Positions 20,085-29,148 of a stretch of DNA of 46,481 bases are shown piece by piece. Made by a program: the position numbers and the translations under genes. Source of the stretch: Leptospira gomenensis (lineage in GTDB: Bacteria > Spirochaetota > Leptospiria > Leptospirales > Leptospiraceae). The notes below the pieces were generated by a model, which did no database searches, was not told the origin of the DNA, and saw only the letters and a list, made by a program, of their open reading frames with translations. The stretch spans positions 1 through 46,481 of the forward strand of contig NZ_RQFA01000005.1 in NCBI RefSeq assembly GCF_004770155.1, written 5' to 3'. Every line of letters begins with the position of its first letter. The first letter of the stretch is position 1.

Positions 20085-20762
20085 ATGAAAAAAAAACGTT
20101 TCCTCCTCGTTGTGTCGTCGATGCGACGTTTTCGCATTCGATGGACGTTGATCTTTTTTTTCGTCTTCCTTCATCCGTTGTACGATCAGGAAAAAACTTC
20201 CGCGGAAATTTGGAAAGAGGTCGTGGTGGAGAATTTTGAAACCAAGGAATGGAGCGCTCAAAATTTAAAGACGCGTCTCGGAAAGGAATATCTTCCGGAC
20301 ATAAGGACTTCGAAACTTCTACTCAGTCCCGAGATCGATTCTTCCCGAAGTCTCTTATTGGAAGTGCCCGCTGAAAAAAATCAATCCTTCGAAATTCTTT
20401 GGGAACAACCTTGGAAAACGAAAGGTTTCGTCCGCGAACTCAAATTCCAGATCTATTCCTCCGGATCCGGCGCGTCCTTGTATGTTCTGCTTCGCGATTC
20501 TAGTTTAGAAGTTAAGAAAATTCTAATCACCCATCTGAATTACGAAGGTTGGAAAAACGTTCGGATCAATCTGGTACGGAAAATCCGTCAGGACGACGTG
20601 GTGTTCACCAAACAGGCTTCGGTGGAATTTTTAGGGCTATTGTACGAAGCTCCGTTCGAGATGAAACGGGGAACAAGGGATTTATTCGCCATCGACGACA
20701 TTCTCGCGGTGATACGGGACAAAAAAAGGATGTTTTCGGACGAAAAATCGCTGATACGATAA
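20085..20762 (+). CDS. FlaA-type flagellar sheath protein homologue
   Basis: About 225 residues from the ATG at 20085; in-frame GTG codons at 20049 and 20070 and an ATG at 20121 are alternatives, and the AAGGAG at 20063-20068 fits none of them well. A hydrophobic signal (IRWTLIFFFVFLHPLYDQ) suggests export to the periplasm, where spirochete flagella lie. The C-terminal half follows the FlaA pattern: GFVRELKFQIYSSGSGASLY, VLLRDSSLEVKK, HLNYEGWKNVRI, IRQDDVVF and FAIDDILAVIRD. FlaA proteins sheath the periplasmic filament. No other flagellar gene is nearby, so this may be a diverged paralogue. It is divergent from the OmpL47-like gene. Confidence 0.75.
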   Translation: MKKKRFLLVVSSMRRFRIRWTLIFFFVFLHPLYDQEKTSAEIWKEVVVENFETKEWSAQNLKTRLGKEYLPDIRTSKLLLSPEIDSSRSLLLEVPAEKNQSFEILWEQPWKTKGFVRELKFQIYSSGSGASLYVLLRDSSLEVKKILITHLNYEGWKNVRINLVRKIRQDDVVFTKQASVEFLGLLYEAPFEMKRGTRDLFAIDDILAVIRDKKRMFSDEKSLIR

Positions 20763-20808
20763 GCCTACGCGCCCGTCCTAAAATCCTCCGCAAAACAACG
20801 ATCCAACT

Positions 20809-20822
20809 ACATTAGAATATTA
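20809..20822. other. AT-rich junction motif, copy 1
   Basis: ACATTAGAATATTA lies at the convergent junction between the FlaA-like gene (ends 20762) and the sensor kinase gene (ends 20820), overlapping the latter's stop codon. Two near-identical copies lie at 27136 and 35656. There is no obvious hairpin. Confidence 0.4.
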
Positions 20823-23198
20823 AGATATCGGTAAGCTGACCGTAAAAACGGTTCCGGAAGTAGAGGAGGAAAAACGGATCGAACCTCCGTGCGTTTCGAT
20901 GATTTTGCGGGCGATATCCAAACCCAGACCAGAACCTTCTCCGGGAGCCTTGGTCGTGAAAAAAGGTTCGAAAATACGATCTTGAACCTCCGCCGGAATT
21001 CCGGGACCGGAATCGGAAATCCGGACTTCCGCGTAAGATCCTTTGCGAAGGATTTCGATCGTCAAAACACCTTTAAACGACATCGCCTGTGCCGCGTTAT
21101 AGATTAGATTGGTCCAAACGTGGATCAGATCGTCCGCATAACCGTAAATAGGCGGAACCTCCCCGTAGTTCTTTCTAATTTCGACTCCGGCCTTCAACTG
21201 ATTCTGATAGATGGTAAGAACCGTCTCCAGACTTTCCTGAAGAACGACCGGAGTCTTCGCTCCTTCCGAACTCCAATGAGTGAACTTCCGCAACGCGTAA
21301 ACGATCTTGGAAGTGCGGTTGACGGACATATCGATGAGTTTTGAACTTTTCGCCGCGAGGATTTCCTGAAGTGCGAAATTGACGATCGTCTGCGCGTTTG
21401 GAACGGAAAATAATTTCGGAAACTCTTCGGTCGCCGATTCCAAACCGCATTCCACAAGATCCTGGGCCGCGGTGTGGGTGTTTTCGAAACCGAGCGACTT
21501 TAACTTCGTCTCCAACGCCTTGATTTTCGATCTCGCTTCTTTGGGAGAAATCATATCCCGATCCGACATCCCTTTTCGGAACAACGATTGGAATTCCTCC
21601 AATTCCCCCTCGTTTAGCGATTGAATTCTACCGGAAGCCTGCGAGATTCTCGTCGATGCGGTTTCGAAATAACTCCGTATCGAATCGTTGGAGGCCTTGA
21701 TGACTCCGATAGGATTGTTGATTTCGTGCGCAATCCCGGCGACTAACTGTCCTAAGGCGGCCATCTTTTCCGAAACGATCAGTTGATTCTGCGTTTTTTT
21801 CAGATTCTGAAGCATCGTCTCCAATTCTAGATTCTGTTTTTCGATGAGCGCTTTCTGATCGGAAATTTCCCTGTTCAGACTTCGCAAAGCCTCGGCTTCC
21901 TTTTTTTCGGAGATGTCTTTCACGAGGTTGATGACGCAGGGTTTTCCGTCAATCTCCGCGAACATGCTGTAACATTCCGCGTAGATCAATCTACCGTCCT
22001 TCGCCTTGAGAATCAGCTCCTGATCCGAAACGACACGATCGTTTTTCAGACGTCGTAAATACTCCTCTCTGGTTTTTTGATCCGGACATATATCCAGTTC
22101 GAGACTGGTTTTACCGATCGCCTCTTCTCTCGTATAACCGAACATCTTCAGAAAGCTGTCGTTCACTTCTATATATCTTCCGTCGGTTACGGTAGAAATG
22201 CTCGTGGAAATAGGACTCATCGTGAACACCGTAGAATAGATCTCGCGTGTGGGACGGATCGCCTCCTCGGCGAGGTGTTTCTCCGTAACGTCCTGACCGG
22301 TTCCGAAACCGAGGATCGAATCCCGGAACTTTCCTTTGGTCAAAAGGAAACGGCTCCTACCGTCGATCGTACGGATCTGATAGACCAACTCGGTCGTAAA
22401 ATCGGGAGTCCGACTGTTACGCAGACTTTCTTCCAGCGCGTTTAAAATCCTGGATTTGTCCGGTTCTACCACGAACGAATTCAAATATTCAGAAAGCTGC
22501 ATGCTCTTGGATTCCCTCGCTCCCTCGTCTCCGAGCAAAAACAGGAATTCCTTGGTGAGAGTAAGCTCCAGCGTCTGCGTATTCAAGCTCCATCCACCAA
22601 GACCCGCATAACGTTGAGTTTCGGAAAGTTCCTTTTTTACCTCGTTAAAACCCAACAAAGAATAACGCATCAATATCGCGATCAGGATGAACGCGCTGAT
22701 TTCCCCCATGAGAACCGCCCAAGGACCGCCCGTTTTTTCCACGGGAACGAGAAACCCTTTTTCGATGAGAAAAAGGCTTAAGACGGACAAAAACACCGAA
22801 AGAAAGGAATAGATATAAACCGCGGTTCTGCCGAGTAACAACGCGGAAATAACGATCAAAACGAGGGAGATGGGAAAAACGACCGTCTGTGTCGCGCCTT
22901 CGCGCATGAGAATGATGAAAGTCGCAAGCCATTCTATACCCAACATCACGTGAGAAGCGAGAAGAATCCTCCCGGTCTTGGCGATGACGTGACATATCAG
23001 AGCGGACAAGGGGATCAGATAAGCCGCAATGTAGATGGACTTCGGTTTCTCCGCGAGAAGCGGATGAAGAACCCGATAGAAGATCGCGACGAAAACGCAG
23101 GCCACCATGATTCCGTACATAAGTTTAACGGAAAAATCCTTCTCCGTATCGGAAAACACGGGTGGTTTGAAGTAGGCTGCGATTTTAGAAAGAATCAT
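20820..23198 (-). CDS. Membrane-bound PAS sensor histidine kinase
   Basis: A protein of 792 residues. About six membrane segments fill residues 25-190. Two PAS domains follow (about 200-320 and 325-440; the second has the typical FLKMFGYTREEAIGKT), then a coiled coil (QKALIEKQNLELETMLQNLK). The H-box LVAGIAHEINNPIGVIKAS has its phosphorylated histidine at 491. The ATPase domain has TNLIYNAAQAM (N-box Asn 701), DSGPGIP and GSGLGLDIARKI. The distance between H-box and N-box (210 residues) is about 90 more than usual, because of an insertion around residues 515-640. No receiver is encoded next to it, so it may act on a distant regulator. It is divergent from the hybrid kinase. Confidence 0.93.
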   Translation of the reverse strand: MILSKIAAYFKPPVFSDTEKDFSVKLMYGIMVACVFVAIFYRVLHPLLAEKPKSIYIAAYLIPLSALICHVIAKTGRILLASHVMLGIEWLATFIILMREGATQTVVFPISLVLIVISALLLGRTAVYIYSFLSVFLSVLSLFLIEKGFLVPVEKTGGPWAVLMGEISAFILIAILMRYSLLGFNEVKKELSETQRYAGLGGWSLNTQTLELTLTKEFLFLLGDEGARESKSMQLSEYLNSFVVEPDKSRILNALEESLRNSRTPDFTTELVYQIRTIDGRSRFLLTKGKFRDSILGFGTGQDVTEKHLAEEAIRPTREIYSTVFTMSPISTSISTVTDGRYIEVNDSFLKMFGYTREEAIGKTSLELDICPDQKTREEYLRRLKNDRVVSDQELILKAKDGRLIYAECYSMFAEIDGKPCVINLVKDISEKKEAEALRSLNREISDQKALIEKQNLELETMLQNLKKTQNQLIVSEKMAALGQLVAGIAHEINNPIGVIKASNDSIRSYFETASTRISQASGRIQSLNEGELEEFQSLFRKGMSDRDMISPKEARSKIKALETKLKSLGFENTHTAAQDLVECGLESATEEFPKLFSVPNAQTIVNFALQEILAAKSSKLIDMSVNRTSKIVYALRKFTHWSSEGAKTPVVLQESLETVLTIYQNQLKAGVEIRKNYGEVPPIYGYADDLIHVWTNLIYNAAQAMSFKGVLTIEILRKGSYAEVRISDSGPGIPAEVQDRIFEPFFTTKAPGEGSGLGLDIARKIIETHGGSIRFSSSTSGTVFTVSLPIS

Positions 23199-23212
23199 AA
23201 AAGGATCGAAGT

Positions 23213-23231
23213 CGGGTTACCATCTAACCCG
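23213..23231. promoter_or_regulatory. Inverted repeat upstream of the sensor kinase gene
   Basis: CGGGTTA (23213-23219) and TAACCCG (23225-23231) form a perfect 7-bp inverted repeat around a 5-base loop. It ends 14 bases before the kinase ATG at 23198, so it would fold near the ribosome binding region or serve as an operator. Confidence 0.35.
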
Positions 23232-23628
23232 AAAAAAATGCGTTTGCAAAGCCGATTTCGGAGGAACGCCTTTTTTTCGACGAAAATCTTCGACGACGTC
23301 TCTCAAACAAAGGATTCTATTTTTAGAATATTTCTTTTTTTGAATCTTTCACAATATGAGAACTAAGTCGCAAACAGGGACCGCATAAAATTTTCGGAAC
23401 GACGCGACCCAACCGTTCCTTGTCGTATTATTTTGACATAAAAAAAACAAAAAGAAACCAAAAGAAAACGTATCGATGGGAAACTCGACGCAAGGAATTT
23501 TAGAGATCGATTTCGCGGAATCGAACCGTCGTATGTACCACCCTCGAAAGTTTTATTTTCGCCGAGCCCGGGAAATTTTCGTTAAATTCTTGAGCCGTTT
23601 CCGAAGGCGGGCTATTCCAGGAAAAAAC

Positions 23629-26600
23629 ATGACCGGCAGTTTCGAAACAGAAATACACGAGCGAATCCGATCCGATCGGGAAATATATTTCTGGCTACAA
23701 AACGAAGCGATGGAAGGATTTTGGATCTTCGATCCGGGATCGGAAAAAAATTTCTGGTGTAACCGAAACTTCCTGAAGCTGCTCGGTTTCGAAAAACGGG
23801 AGCGGGAATCATTCTTCGAATTCGATCGGATCCCCACTCCTCAAGTGACGGCCCTTTTAAACGAGTTCGTCCTCCGAGGCGGATCGCAGGAGATGAATCT
23901 TTCCTTTTATCGGAAAGATCGATCCTCCGTAACCGTACGCAACAAGTTGAAACTTTTGCCGTTCGGAAACGGTAAACCGGCATTCGTATTGGGAGCCGTA
24001 TCGGACGTCACGGATTCTTCTTTCGAAGACGATTCGGAGATACATCTACGCGCGCTTCTCGACAGCCTTCCTTCCGCGATCGGCTACTGGGACAAGAATC
24101 TAATCAACCGTTTCGCGAATCACATCTATTTGAATTGGTTCGGAATAGATCCGAGCAACGTGAAAGGAAAACACATCCGCGAAGTCATCGGAGAGACGTT
24201 GTATCAACAGAACATTCCCGCCTTGGAAGGAGTTCTCCGGGGAAAGGAACAGAAATTCGAACGAAAACTTCCTCTCGCGAACGGCTCCGACTTTCTCTAC
24301 GTTTTGGGAAATTATATTCCGGATATACGCAACGGAATCGTGGAAGGATTCTATGTGATCGTAAACGACATCACTTCGGTCCGGGAAACTACCGAACAAC
24401 TCAGAAAAAACGAAGTGGAATTAAACATGCTCTTCGAAGCTCTTCCGGTAGGAGTCACTCTTTTAGATCACGAACACAACGTGGTGAAAACCAACCCCAT
24501 GTTGGAGCGGATCCTCTCCATAAACCCGGAAGGACTAAAGAAAGGACTTTATAAAAATAGAATATACTTTCGATCGGACGGAACCCGATTCGCCCCGGAA
24601 GAACTTCCCAGTCATTTGGCGCGTGAAAAGAATCGGCTGGTCAAAGACGTTGTCGTGGGAATTCAAAAGGAGGACGATTCGATTACATGGACGAAAGTCA
24701 CCGCGATTCCCTTGAACCTTCCCGATTATTCCGTGATGATCCTGACTCACGACATCACCGAAAGTAAAACCTTCGAAACGGAATTGATTCGAGCGAAAGG
24801 ACTTTTGGAACAAACGAGTAAACTCGTGCGAATCGGCGCTTGGGATATGGATTTCAAAAAGGGCGTGGGCACTTGGTCGGCGGTGACCAAAGAGATGCAC
24901 GAAGTAGGTCCGGATTTTATTCCCGATATGAACAAAGGACTCGAATTCATCAAGGAAGGCGAAAGTAGGAATAAAATTCGAAAGGCGCTCGAAGACCTGA
25001 TTCAAAGCGGAATTCCTTACGACGTGGAGATGCAACTAGTCACCGCAAAAGGAAACGAACTCTGGGTAAGATCCGTGGCGGACGCGGAGTTCGAAAACGG
25101 AGTTTGTACGCGGATCTACGGCGCCATCTACGACATAGACGAACGAAAAAAAACCGAGATCGCGCTTTTTAAGGAACGCTCCCGTTTACTGGCTTTCGTC
25201 GAACACGCGCCAGCCGCCGTCGCCATGTTCGATACCGAATTGCGATATATCGCTTATAGCCAAAGGTGGGTGATGGAGTATCACCTAACGGGAAAAAACG
25301 TATTAGGAATTTCGCATTACGAAGTTTTTCCGAATATATCGAACGAATGGAAGGAGATCCACAAAAGATGCCTTTCCGGGGAGGTTGTCAAAAACGAAGA
25401 GGACGTTTGGAGGCCGGCGGGCTGGGAAAACGATCAATATCTCCGCTGGGAAGTGCGACCTTGGTATCAAATCGACGGATCGATAGGCGGAGTAATGATG
25501 TTCACGCAGGACATCACAGAAAGTTGTCTTCAAAGGGAGGAAATGAAAAAATCCAAACTGATAGCGGAACGCGCCAGCACGGCTAAATCCGAATTCCTCG
25601 CAAATATGAGTCATGAAATCAGGACTCCCCTCAACGGAATCATCGGCTTCACCGACCTTCTCCTAAGAACAAACCTGGACTCCACGCAATATCAATACAT
25701 GCAGACCGTATATCAATCCGCCGGATCCTTACTGGACATCATCAATGATATATTAGATTTTTCTAAAATAGAAGCCGGAAAGCTGGAACTGTCCTACGAA
25801 ATGACGGACGTATTGGAATTGGGAAGTCAGATAATAAACACGATAAAATTCCAGGCTCATCAGAAAAACTTGGAGGTATTGGTCAACATATCTCCGACGG
25901 TTCCGAAATACGTCAACACGGACAGCGTGCGTCTCAAGCAGATTCTCGTAAATCTGCTCAGCAATGCGGTCAAGTTTACGGGCGAAGGTGAGATCGAATT
26001 CAAAATCGAAACACGGCAAAGGAAAACGGATCACGCCGCCTTTTTACGTTTTTCCGTACGCGATACCGGCATCGGAATCGCGTTGGAAAATCGGAAAAAA
26101 ATCTTCGATGCGTTCTCGCAGGAAGACGCGTCCACGACGAGGCGGTTCGGAGGAACCGGATTGGGTTTGACGATCTCCAATCAGTTGTTGGCGATGATGG
26201 GGAGTAAATTGCAACTGGAAAGTGTTCTCGGAAAGGGAAGCACCTTCTATTTCGATCTTACCTTGGAAGTTCTGGAAAACGGAGAGGAATCGAACGCGGA
26301 TTGGAGCGGACTTTCGGAAATAAAAAACGTGCTCGTAGTGGACGACAACGACAACAACCGACAAATTCTCCAAGAGATGTTGGCTCTTAGATCGATCCCA
26401 TACGAACTCGCGAAAAGCGGAACGGAAGCGGTGGAAAAACTCGGGTCCGGGAAAAGATACGATCTCATATTGATGGATTATCACATGCCGAATCTCGACG
26501 GATTGGAAACCGTAAAAATCGTACGCAAAAAATTGAATCTATCGGAGAACGAACAGCCGGTGATATTATTGAGCAGCGCTTCGGACGATTCCGCTCTCAT

Positions 26601-27129
26601 AGAGGAATCCAACGCGCTCGGCATTCGGGAAGTGATCGTCAAACCGATCTATATACGTCAACTCTACGATCTTTTGGGGAGAAATCGATTGGTCCGCGAA
26701 CCTTCCTCCGAAAAAACGAAACGGGTTTTCTCGAACGAGGCTCCTTCTTTCGAAAAGCCCGTCCGAATACTCATCGTCGAGGACAACCCGGTCAATATGC
26801 TTTTGACCAAAAGTATCGTGAAGAGAATTTTACCCGCCGCAAAGATACTGGAAGCACCGAACGGAATGGAAGGCGTCGAAAAAAACCGGAGTTTTACCCC
26901 GGACCTGATTTTTATGGACGTTCAAATGCCGGATATGAACGGATACGAGGCGACGAAAGCGATACGAAATCAGGAAACGGAACGAAAAAGGGTTCCGATC
27001 ATCGCCTTAACGGCGGGAATCGTATCGGGAGAACGGGAAAAGTGTATAGAAGCGGGAATGGACGACTACGTAAGTAAACCCGCCGTCCAGGCCGATTTCA
27101 CCAAAGTAATCCTAAAATGGCTGAAATAA
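23629..27129 (+). CDS. Soluble hybrid histidine kinase with five PAS domains and two receivers
   Basis: About 1166 residues from the ATG at 23629, which has AGGA six bases upstream. An ATG at 23476 would add 51 basic residues and has no ribosome binding site. No membrane segment is present, so it should be cytoplasmic. Five PAS-like domains occupy about residues 20-635 (WLQNEAMEGFWIF; LLDSLPSAIGYWD; MLFEALPVGVTLLD; LVRIGAWDMDF; FVEHAPAAVAMFD). The H-box FLANMSHEIRTPLNGIIGF has His 662, and the ATPase domain has NLLSNAVKFTG (Asn 779), DTGIGI and GGTGLGLTIS. Two receivers follow, with phospho-acceptors Asp 950 (LILMDYHMPNLDG) and Asp 1097 (LIFMDVQMPDMNG). There is no Hpt domain, so transfer to an outside partner is likely. 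Confidence 0.94.
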   Translation: MTGSFETEIHERIRSDREIYFWLQNEAMEGFWIFDPGSEKNFWCNRNFLKLLGFEKRERESFFEFDRIPTPQVTALLNEFVLRGGSQEMNLSFYRKDRSSVTVRNKLKLLPFGNGKPAFVLGAVSDVTDSSFEDDSEIHLRALLDSLPSAIGYWDKNLINRFANHIYLNWFGIDPSNVKGKHIREVIGETLYQQNIPALEGVLRGKEQKFERKLPLANGSDFLYVLGNYIPDIRNGIVEGFYVIVNDITSVRETTEQLRKNEVELNMLFEALPVGVTLLDHEHNVVKTNPMLERILSINPEGLKKGLYKNRIYFRSDGTRFAPEELPSHLAREKNRLVKDVVVGIQKEDDSITWTKVTAIPLNLPDYSVMILTHDITESKTFETELIRAKGLLEQTSKLVRIGAWDMDFKKGVGTWSAVTKEMHEVGPDFIPDMNKGLEFIKEGESRNKIRKALEDLIQSGIPYDVEMQLVTAKGNELWVRSVADAEFENGVCTRIYGAIYDIDERKKTEIALFKERSRLLAFVEHAPAAVAMFDTELRYIAYSQRWVMEYHLTGKNVLGISHYEVFPNISNEWKEIHKRCLSGEVVKNEEDVWRPAGWENDQYLRWEVRPWYQIDGSIGGVMMFTQDITESCLQREEMKKSKLIAERASTAKSEFLANMSHEIRTPLNGIIGFTDLLLRTNLDSTQYQYMQTVYQSAGSLLDIINDILDFSKIEAGKLELSYEMTDVLELGSQIINTIKFQAHQKNLEVLVNISPTVPKYVNTDSVRLKQILVNLLSNAVKFTGEGEIEFKIETRQRKTDHAAFLRFSVRDTGIGIALENRKKIFDAFSQEDASTTRRFGGTGLGLTISNQLLAMMGSKLQLESVLGKGSTFYFDLTLEVLENGEESNADWSGLSEIKNVLVVDDNDNNRQILQEMLALRSIPYELAKSGTEAVEKLGSGKRYDLILMDYHMPNLDGLETVKIVRKKLNLSENEQPVILLSSASDDSALIEESNALGIREVIVKPIYIRQLYDLLGRNRLVREPSSEKTKRVFSNEAPSFEKPVRILIVEDNPVNMLLTKSIVKRILPAAKILEAPNGMEGVEKNRSFTPDLIFMDVQMPDMNGYEATKAIRNQETERKRVPIIALTAGIVSGEREKCIEAGMDDYVSKPAVQADFTKVILKWLK

Positions 27130-27135
27130 GACTAT

Positions 27136-27149
27136 ACATTAAAATATTA
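27136..27149. other. AT-rich junction motif, copy 2
   Basis: ACATTAAAATATTA lies between the convergent hybrid kinase gene (ends 27129) and the MarR gene (ends 27160). It differs at one position from the copies at 20809 and 35656, and sits in a 30-base run of almost pure A/T. Confidence 0.4.
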
Positions 27150-27159
27150 TAATTTAATA

Positions 27160-27663
27160 TTATTCGAATATTTTCTTTTTGGCGACAGTCCTAAGACCTT
27201 TAACGAGAGCCTTCCATTCCGCGCCGCCTAGATTTTGAACAACCTTGTCGTGCGCTTCCTTCCAAACGGGATACGCAGCCCTGAGCGCTTCCCAACCCGC
27301 TGCGGTCAACGCCACTTTTCTCGCGCGTTTGTTGTCGGAAGGAACGTCCTCTATATAACCCAGGGATTCGAGAGGTTCCAAATTCCTTAAAAGAGTGGTC
27401 CGATCCAAAACCAAAAGGTTTGCCATAGGAGCGAGTTCCATTCCCTCGGAAGTTCCCAACGTCATCAAAACGTTGAAACGTTGGGAAGTTAATCCGACCC
27501 GATCCAAAACGTGATCGTAATAGTTGGATACGGCTCGGGAAGCCCGTTTCAAATTGAAGTTTAGACAACCCAAACCCACCGTCAGCAATTCCTCTTTGGT
27601 CGGAACCGGAGATTCTTTGCCGGAAGACTTTTTGGAAATTGTACGATCCGTTTTCGCTGCCAT
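27160..27663 (-). CDS. MarR-family transcriptional regulator
   Basis: A protein of 167 residues, the usual MarR length plus a Lys/Ser-rich N-terminal tail of about 25. The dimer helices and winged helix-turn-helix can be followed: LTSQRFNVLMTLGTSEGM, then LAPMANLLVLDRTTLLRNLEPLESLGYIE (recognition helix) and the wing with the DxR-type turn SDNKRARKVALTAAG. These proteins are usually repressors that let go of DNA when they bind small aromatic or lipophilic compounds. It is the second gene of an operon with the thioesterase, 18 bases downstream. The palindromes upstream of that gene are the likely operator, so it probably represses itself. Confidence 0.92.
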   Translation of the reverse strand: MAAKTDRTISKKSSGKESPVPTKEELLTVGLGCLNFNLKRASRAVSNYYDHVLDRVGLTSQRFNVLMTLGTSEGMELAPMANLLVLDRTTLLRNLEPLESLGYIEDVPSDNKRARKVALTAAGWEALRAAYPVWKEAHDKVVQNLGGAEWKALVKGLRTVAKKKIFE

Positions 27664-27681
27664 AAAAATTCTCCCAAACGA

Positions 27682-28212
27682 TTAGACGGGAAGCGCTTGT
27701 GTTCCCGGAGCCAAGGTACGTTTCATCTCGCGAACGCGCTCCTCAAAATTTCCGTTTTCGGAGCCGGCATCACGATAAAGAACAGAATCGAAAAACCGCA
27801 TCAGATCCTCACCGTGACGGGTCGGCCTTCCCCTTCCCAAATCCACGTAGGCGAAATCGATCCAAAGCATCGCCTTCAAACGTTTTCCGGTTTGGTCGTA
27901 CATCAGATCCTCGTTACGGATCGAACCTTCGGTTCGGGAAGTCAAACGGGTCGTAATCCGTACTAGATCGCTTTGTTTCGCAGGCTCAAGATAAGCGACC
28001 TGCGTTCTTGTAACGACCCAGGACTTACCTTCTTTCGAAGCGTGTTCAAAAAGATCGAAACCGTAAAAATCCCGGAGGTGATCCTCCCTCGCCTCCAAAA
28101 AATAGTCCATATAACGCGCGTTATTCAGATGACCGAAAGGATCACAATCCTGAAATCGGATTCGGTAAAGACCGGACGGCGAAAATTCGCGAAGATCGAA
28201 AGTAGAAAGCAT
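27682..28212 (-). CDS. Acyl-CoA thioesterase, 4-hydroxybenzoyl-CoA thioesterase (hot-dog) family
   Basis: About 176 residues from the ATG at 28212, chosen for its ribosome binding site (CAGGGAGACGTTTATG); upstream in-frame starts fall inside the operator palindromes. The hot-dog signature is clear near residues 18-42: YRIRFQDCDPFGHLNNARYM, in which the first Asp of the DCDPFGH segment is the usual catalytic position, followed by YFLEAREDHL. SWVVTRTQVAYLEPA forms the next strands. It probably hydrolyses an acyl- or aryl-CoA thioester. Its joint operon with a MarR regulator suggests control by a lipophilic or aromatic ligand. Confidence 0.88.
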   Translation of the reverse strand: MLSTFDLREFSPSGLYRIRFQDCDPFGHLNNARYMDYFLEAREDHLRDFYGFDLFEHASKEGKSWVVTRTQVAYLEPAKQSDLVRITTRLTSRTEGSIRNEDLMYDQTGKRLKAMLWIDFAYVDLGRGRPTRHGEDLMRFFDSVLYRDAGSENGNFEERVREMKRTLAPGTQALPV

Positions 28213-28226
28213 AAACGTCTCCCTGA

Positions 28227-28295
28227 TACAATGCATGCAATTACACATGTGTATCTACATATATGCTATTACACACATCCTAAACCGAAAGTCAA
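28227..28295 (-). promoter_or_regulatory. Promoter with probable MarR operator upstream of the thioesterase-marR operon
   Basis: On the minus strand TTGACT (plus 28290-28295) and TAATAG (plus 28266-28271) are 18 bases apart, a good sigma-70-type promoter. Downstream lies a perfect 12-base palindrome, TACACATGTGTA (28242-28253). It is flanked by two related imperfect palindromes, TACAATGCATGCAATTACA (28227-28245) and TACATATATGCTATTACA (28256-28273), the second covering the -10 box. A repressor bound here would block the polymerase. Confidence 0.65.
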
Positions 28296-28410
28296 TCCGA
28301 TTTTAGAGGTTTTCATTCCCAATTTTTGAAAATCGGCTAAACTTCGTTGACAAGCACCGCTCAAAAGTCCGTTTGAGAAAAACGTTTAGAACCTCGGTCG
28401 CGAGTCGTTT

Positions 28411-29148
28411 ATGGATTCCATCAACTCCAAAAAAGAAATCAAAACGATCCTTTCCGAACTTTGGGCGAGCTGCGATTCGGAAAGGGACTTCCTCGCAAAG
28501 GTGGAATCCGAACTACTTTTAAAAAAGACGAGGTTCCCTCTGCTCGAATTCGCGGCCCTCGAAATACATTCCCGCCTAACAGCGGAAAGACGAAACGATC
28601 TCCTCGAAGAAATCGGCAGGCTGCGCCACATGGGCGGGTACGTGATCGCGGGTATGATGTTGCAGCTCGATCTGGAAAGCGGTTTCGAAGAAGCGCTCGC
28701 CAAAGCCGGCGAACTGATGATTTCCGGTGACGAATGGTACGTATGCGACATCGTAGGGGAGAGGGTTTTCGGACATTCCCTTCTCTTTTATCCCGAGCGG
28801 ACCATTCCCATCCTTAAAAAATATCTCAATCACGAAAACGGATGGATCGTACGTTCGGTCGGCGTCGCCTCCCACTACGCAGTTAAAAAGGGATTGGAAA
28901 AAAAACACGTGGAGACTTTGTTTTATCTTCTATTAGAAAAATTGAATGCGACGGATTTCCACACCAAAAAAGGTATAGGATGGGGAATCAAAACGATCGC
29001 GAAATTCCATCCGGATCTTGTGCGAAAAATTTCGGATCGGCTGGAAGACGATCTATCGGTAAACGTTTACTTTAAGAATAAGATCCGTATCGGACTCGGA
29101 AAATCGGTCAAATATGCCTCGAAACGTCCAAATCCAAAGCGTCCTTAA
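28411..29148 (+). CDS. AlkD-like DNA alkylation repair protein (HEAT-like repeats)
   Basis: A protein of 245 residues built of alpha-helical HEAT-like repeats with no signal peptide. AlkD-type glycosylases remove bulky or cationic alkyl bases without flipping them. The AlkD active-site pattern is kept: Trp 109 and Asp 113 in DEWYVCDIVGERVFG, and Arg 148 in GWIVRSVGVA. These fall at the same numbers as Trp 109, Asp 113 and Arg 148 of Bacillus cereus AlkD as I remember it. Trp 191 (KKGIGWGIKTIAKFHP) is near AlkD Trp 187. The gene overlaps the radical SAM gene by 35 bases and is divergent from the thioesterase operon. Confidence 0.82.
   Translation: MDSINSKKEIKTILSELWASCDSERDFLAKVESELLLKKTRFPLLEFAALEIHSRLTAERRNDLLEEIGRLRHMGGYVIAGMMLQLDLESGFEEALAKAGELMISGDEWYVCDIVGERVFGHSLLFYPERTIPILKKYLNHENGWIVRSVGVASHYAVKKGLEKKHVETLFYLLLEKLNATDFHTKKGIGWGIKTIAKFHPDLVRKISDRLEDDLSVNVYFKNKIRIGLGKSVKYASKRPNPKRP

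Noticed and set aside
23476..23628. Upstream ATG for the hybrid kinase (51 more residues)
   Set aside because: The extra residues are basic and match no domain, and there is no ribosome binding site; the ATG at 23629 has AGGA at good spacing.
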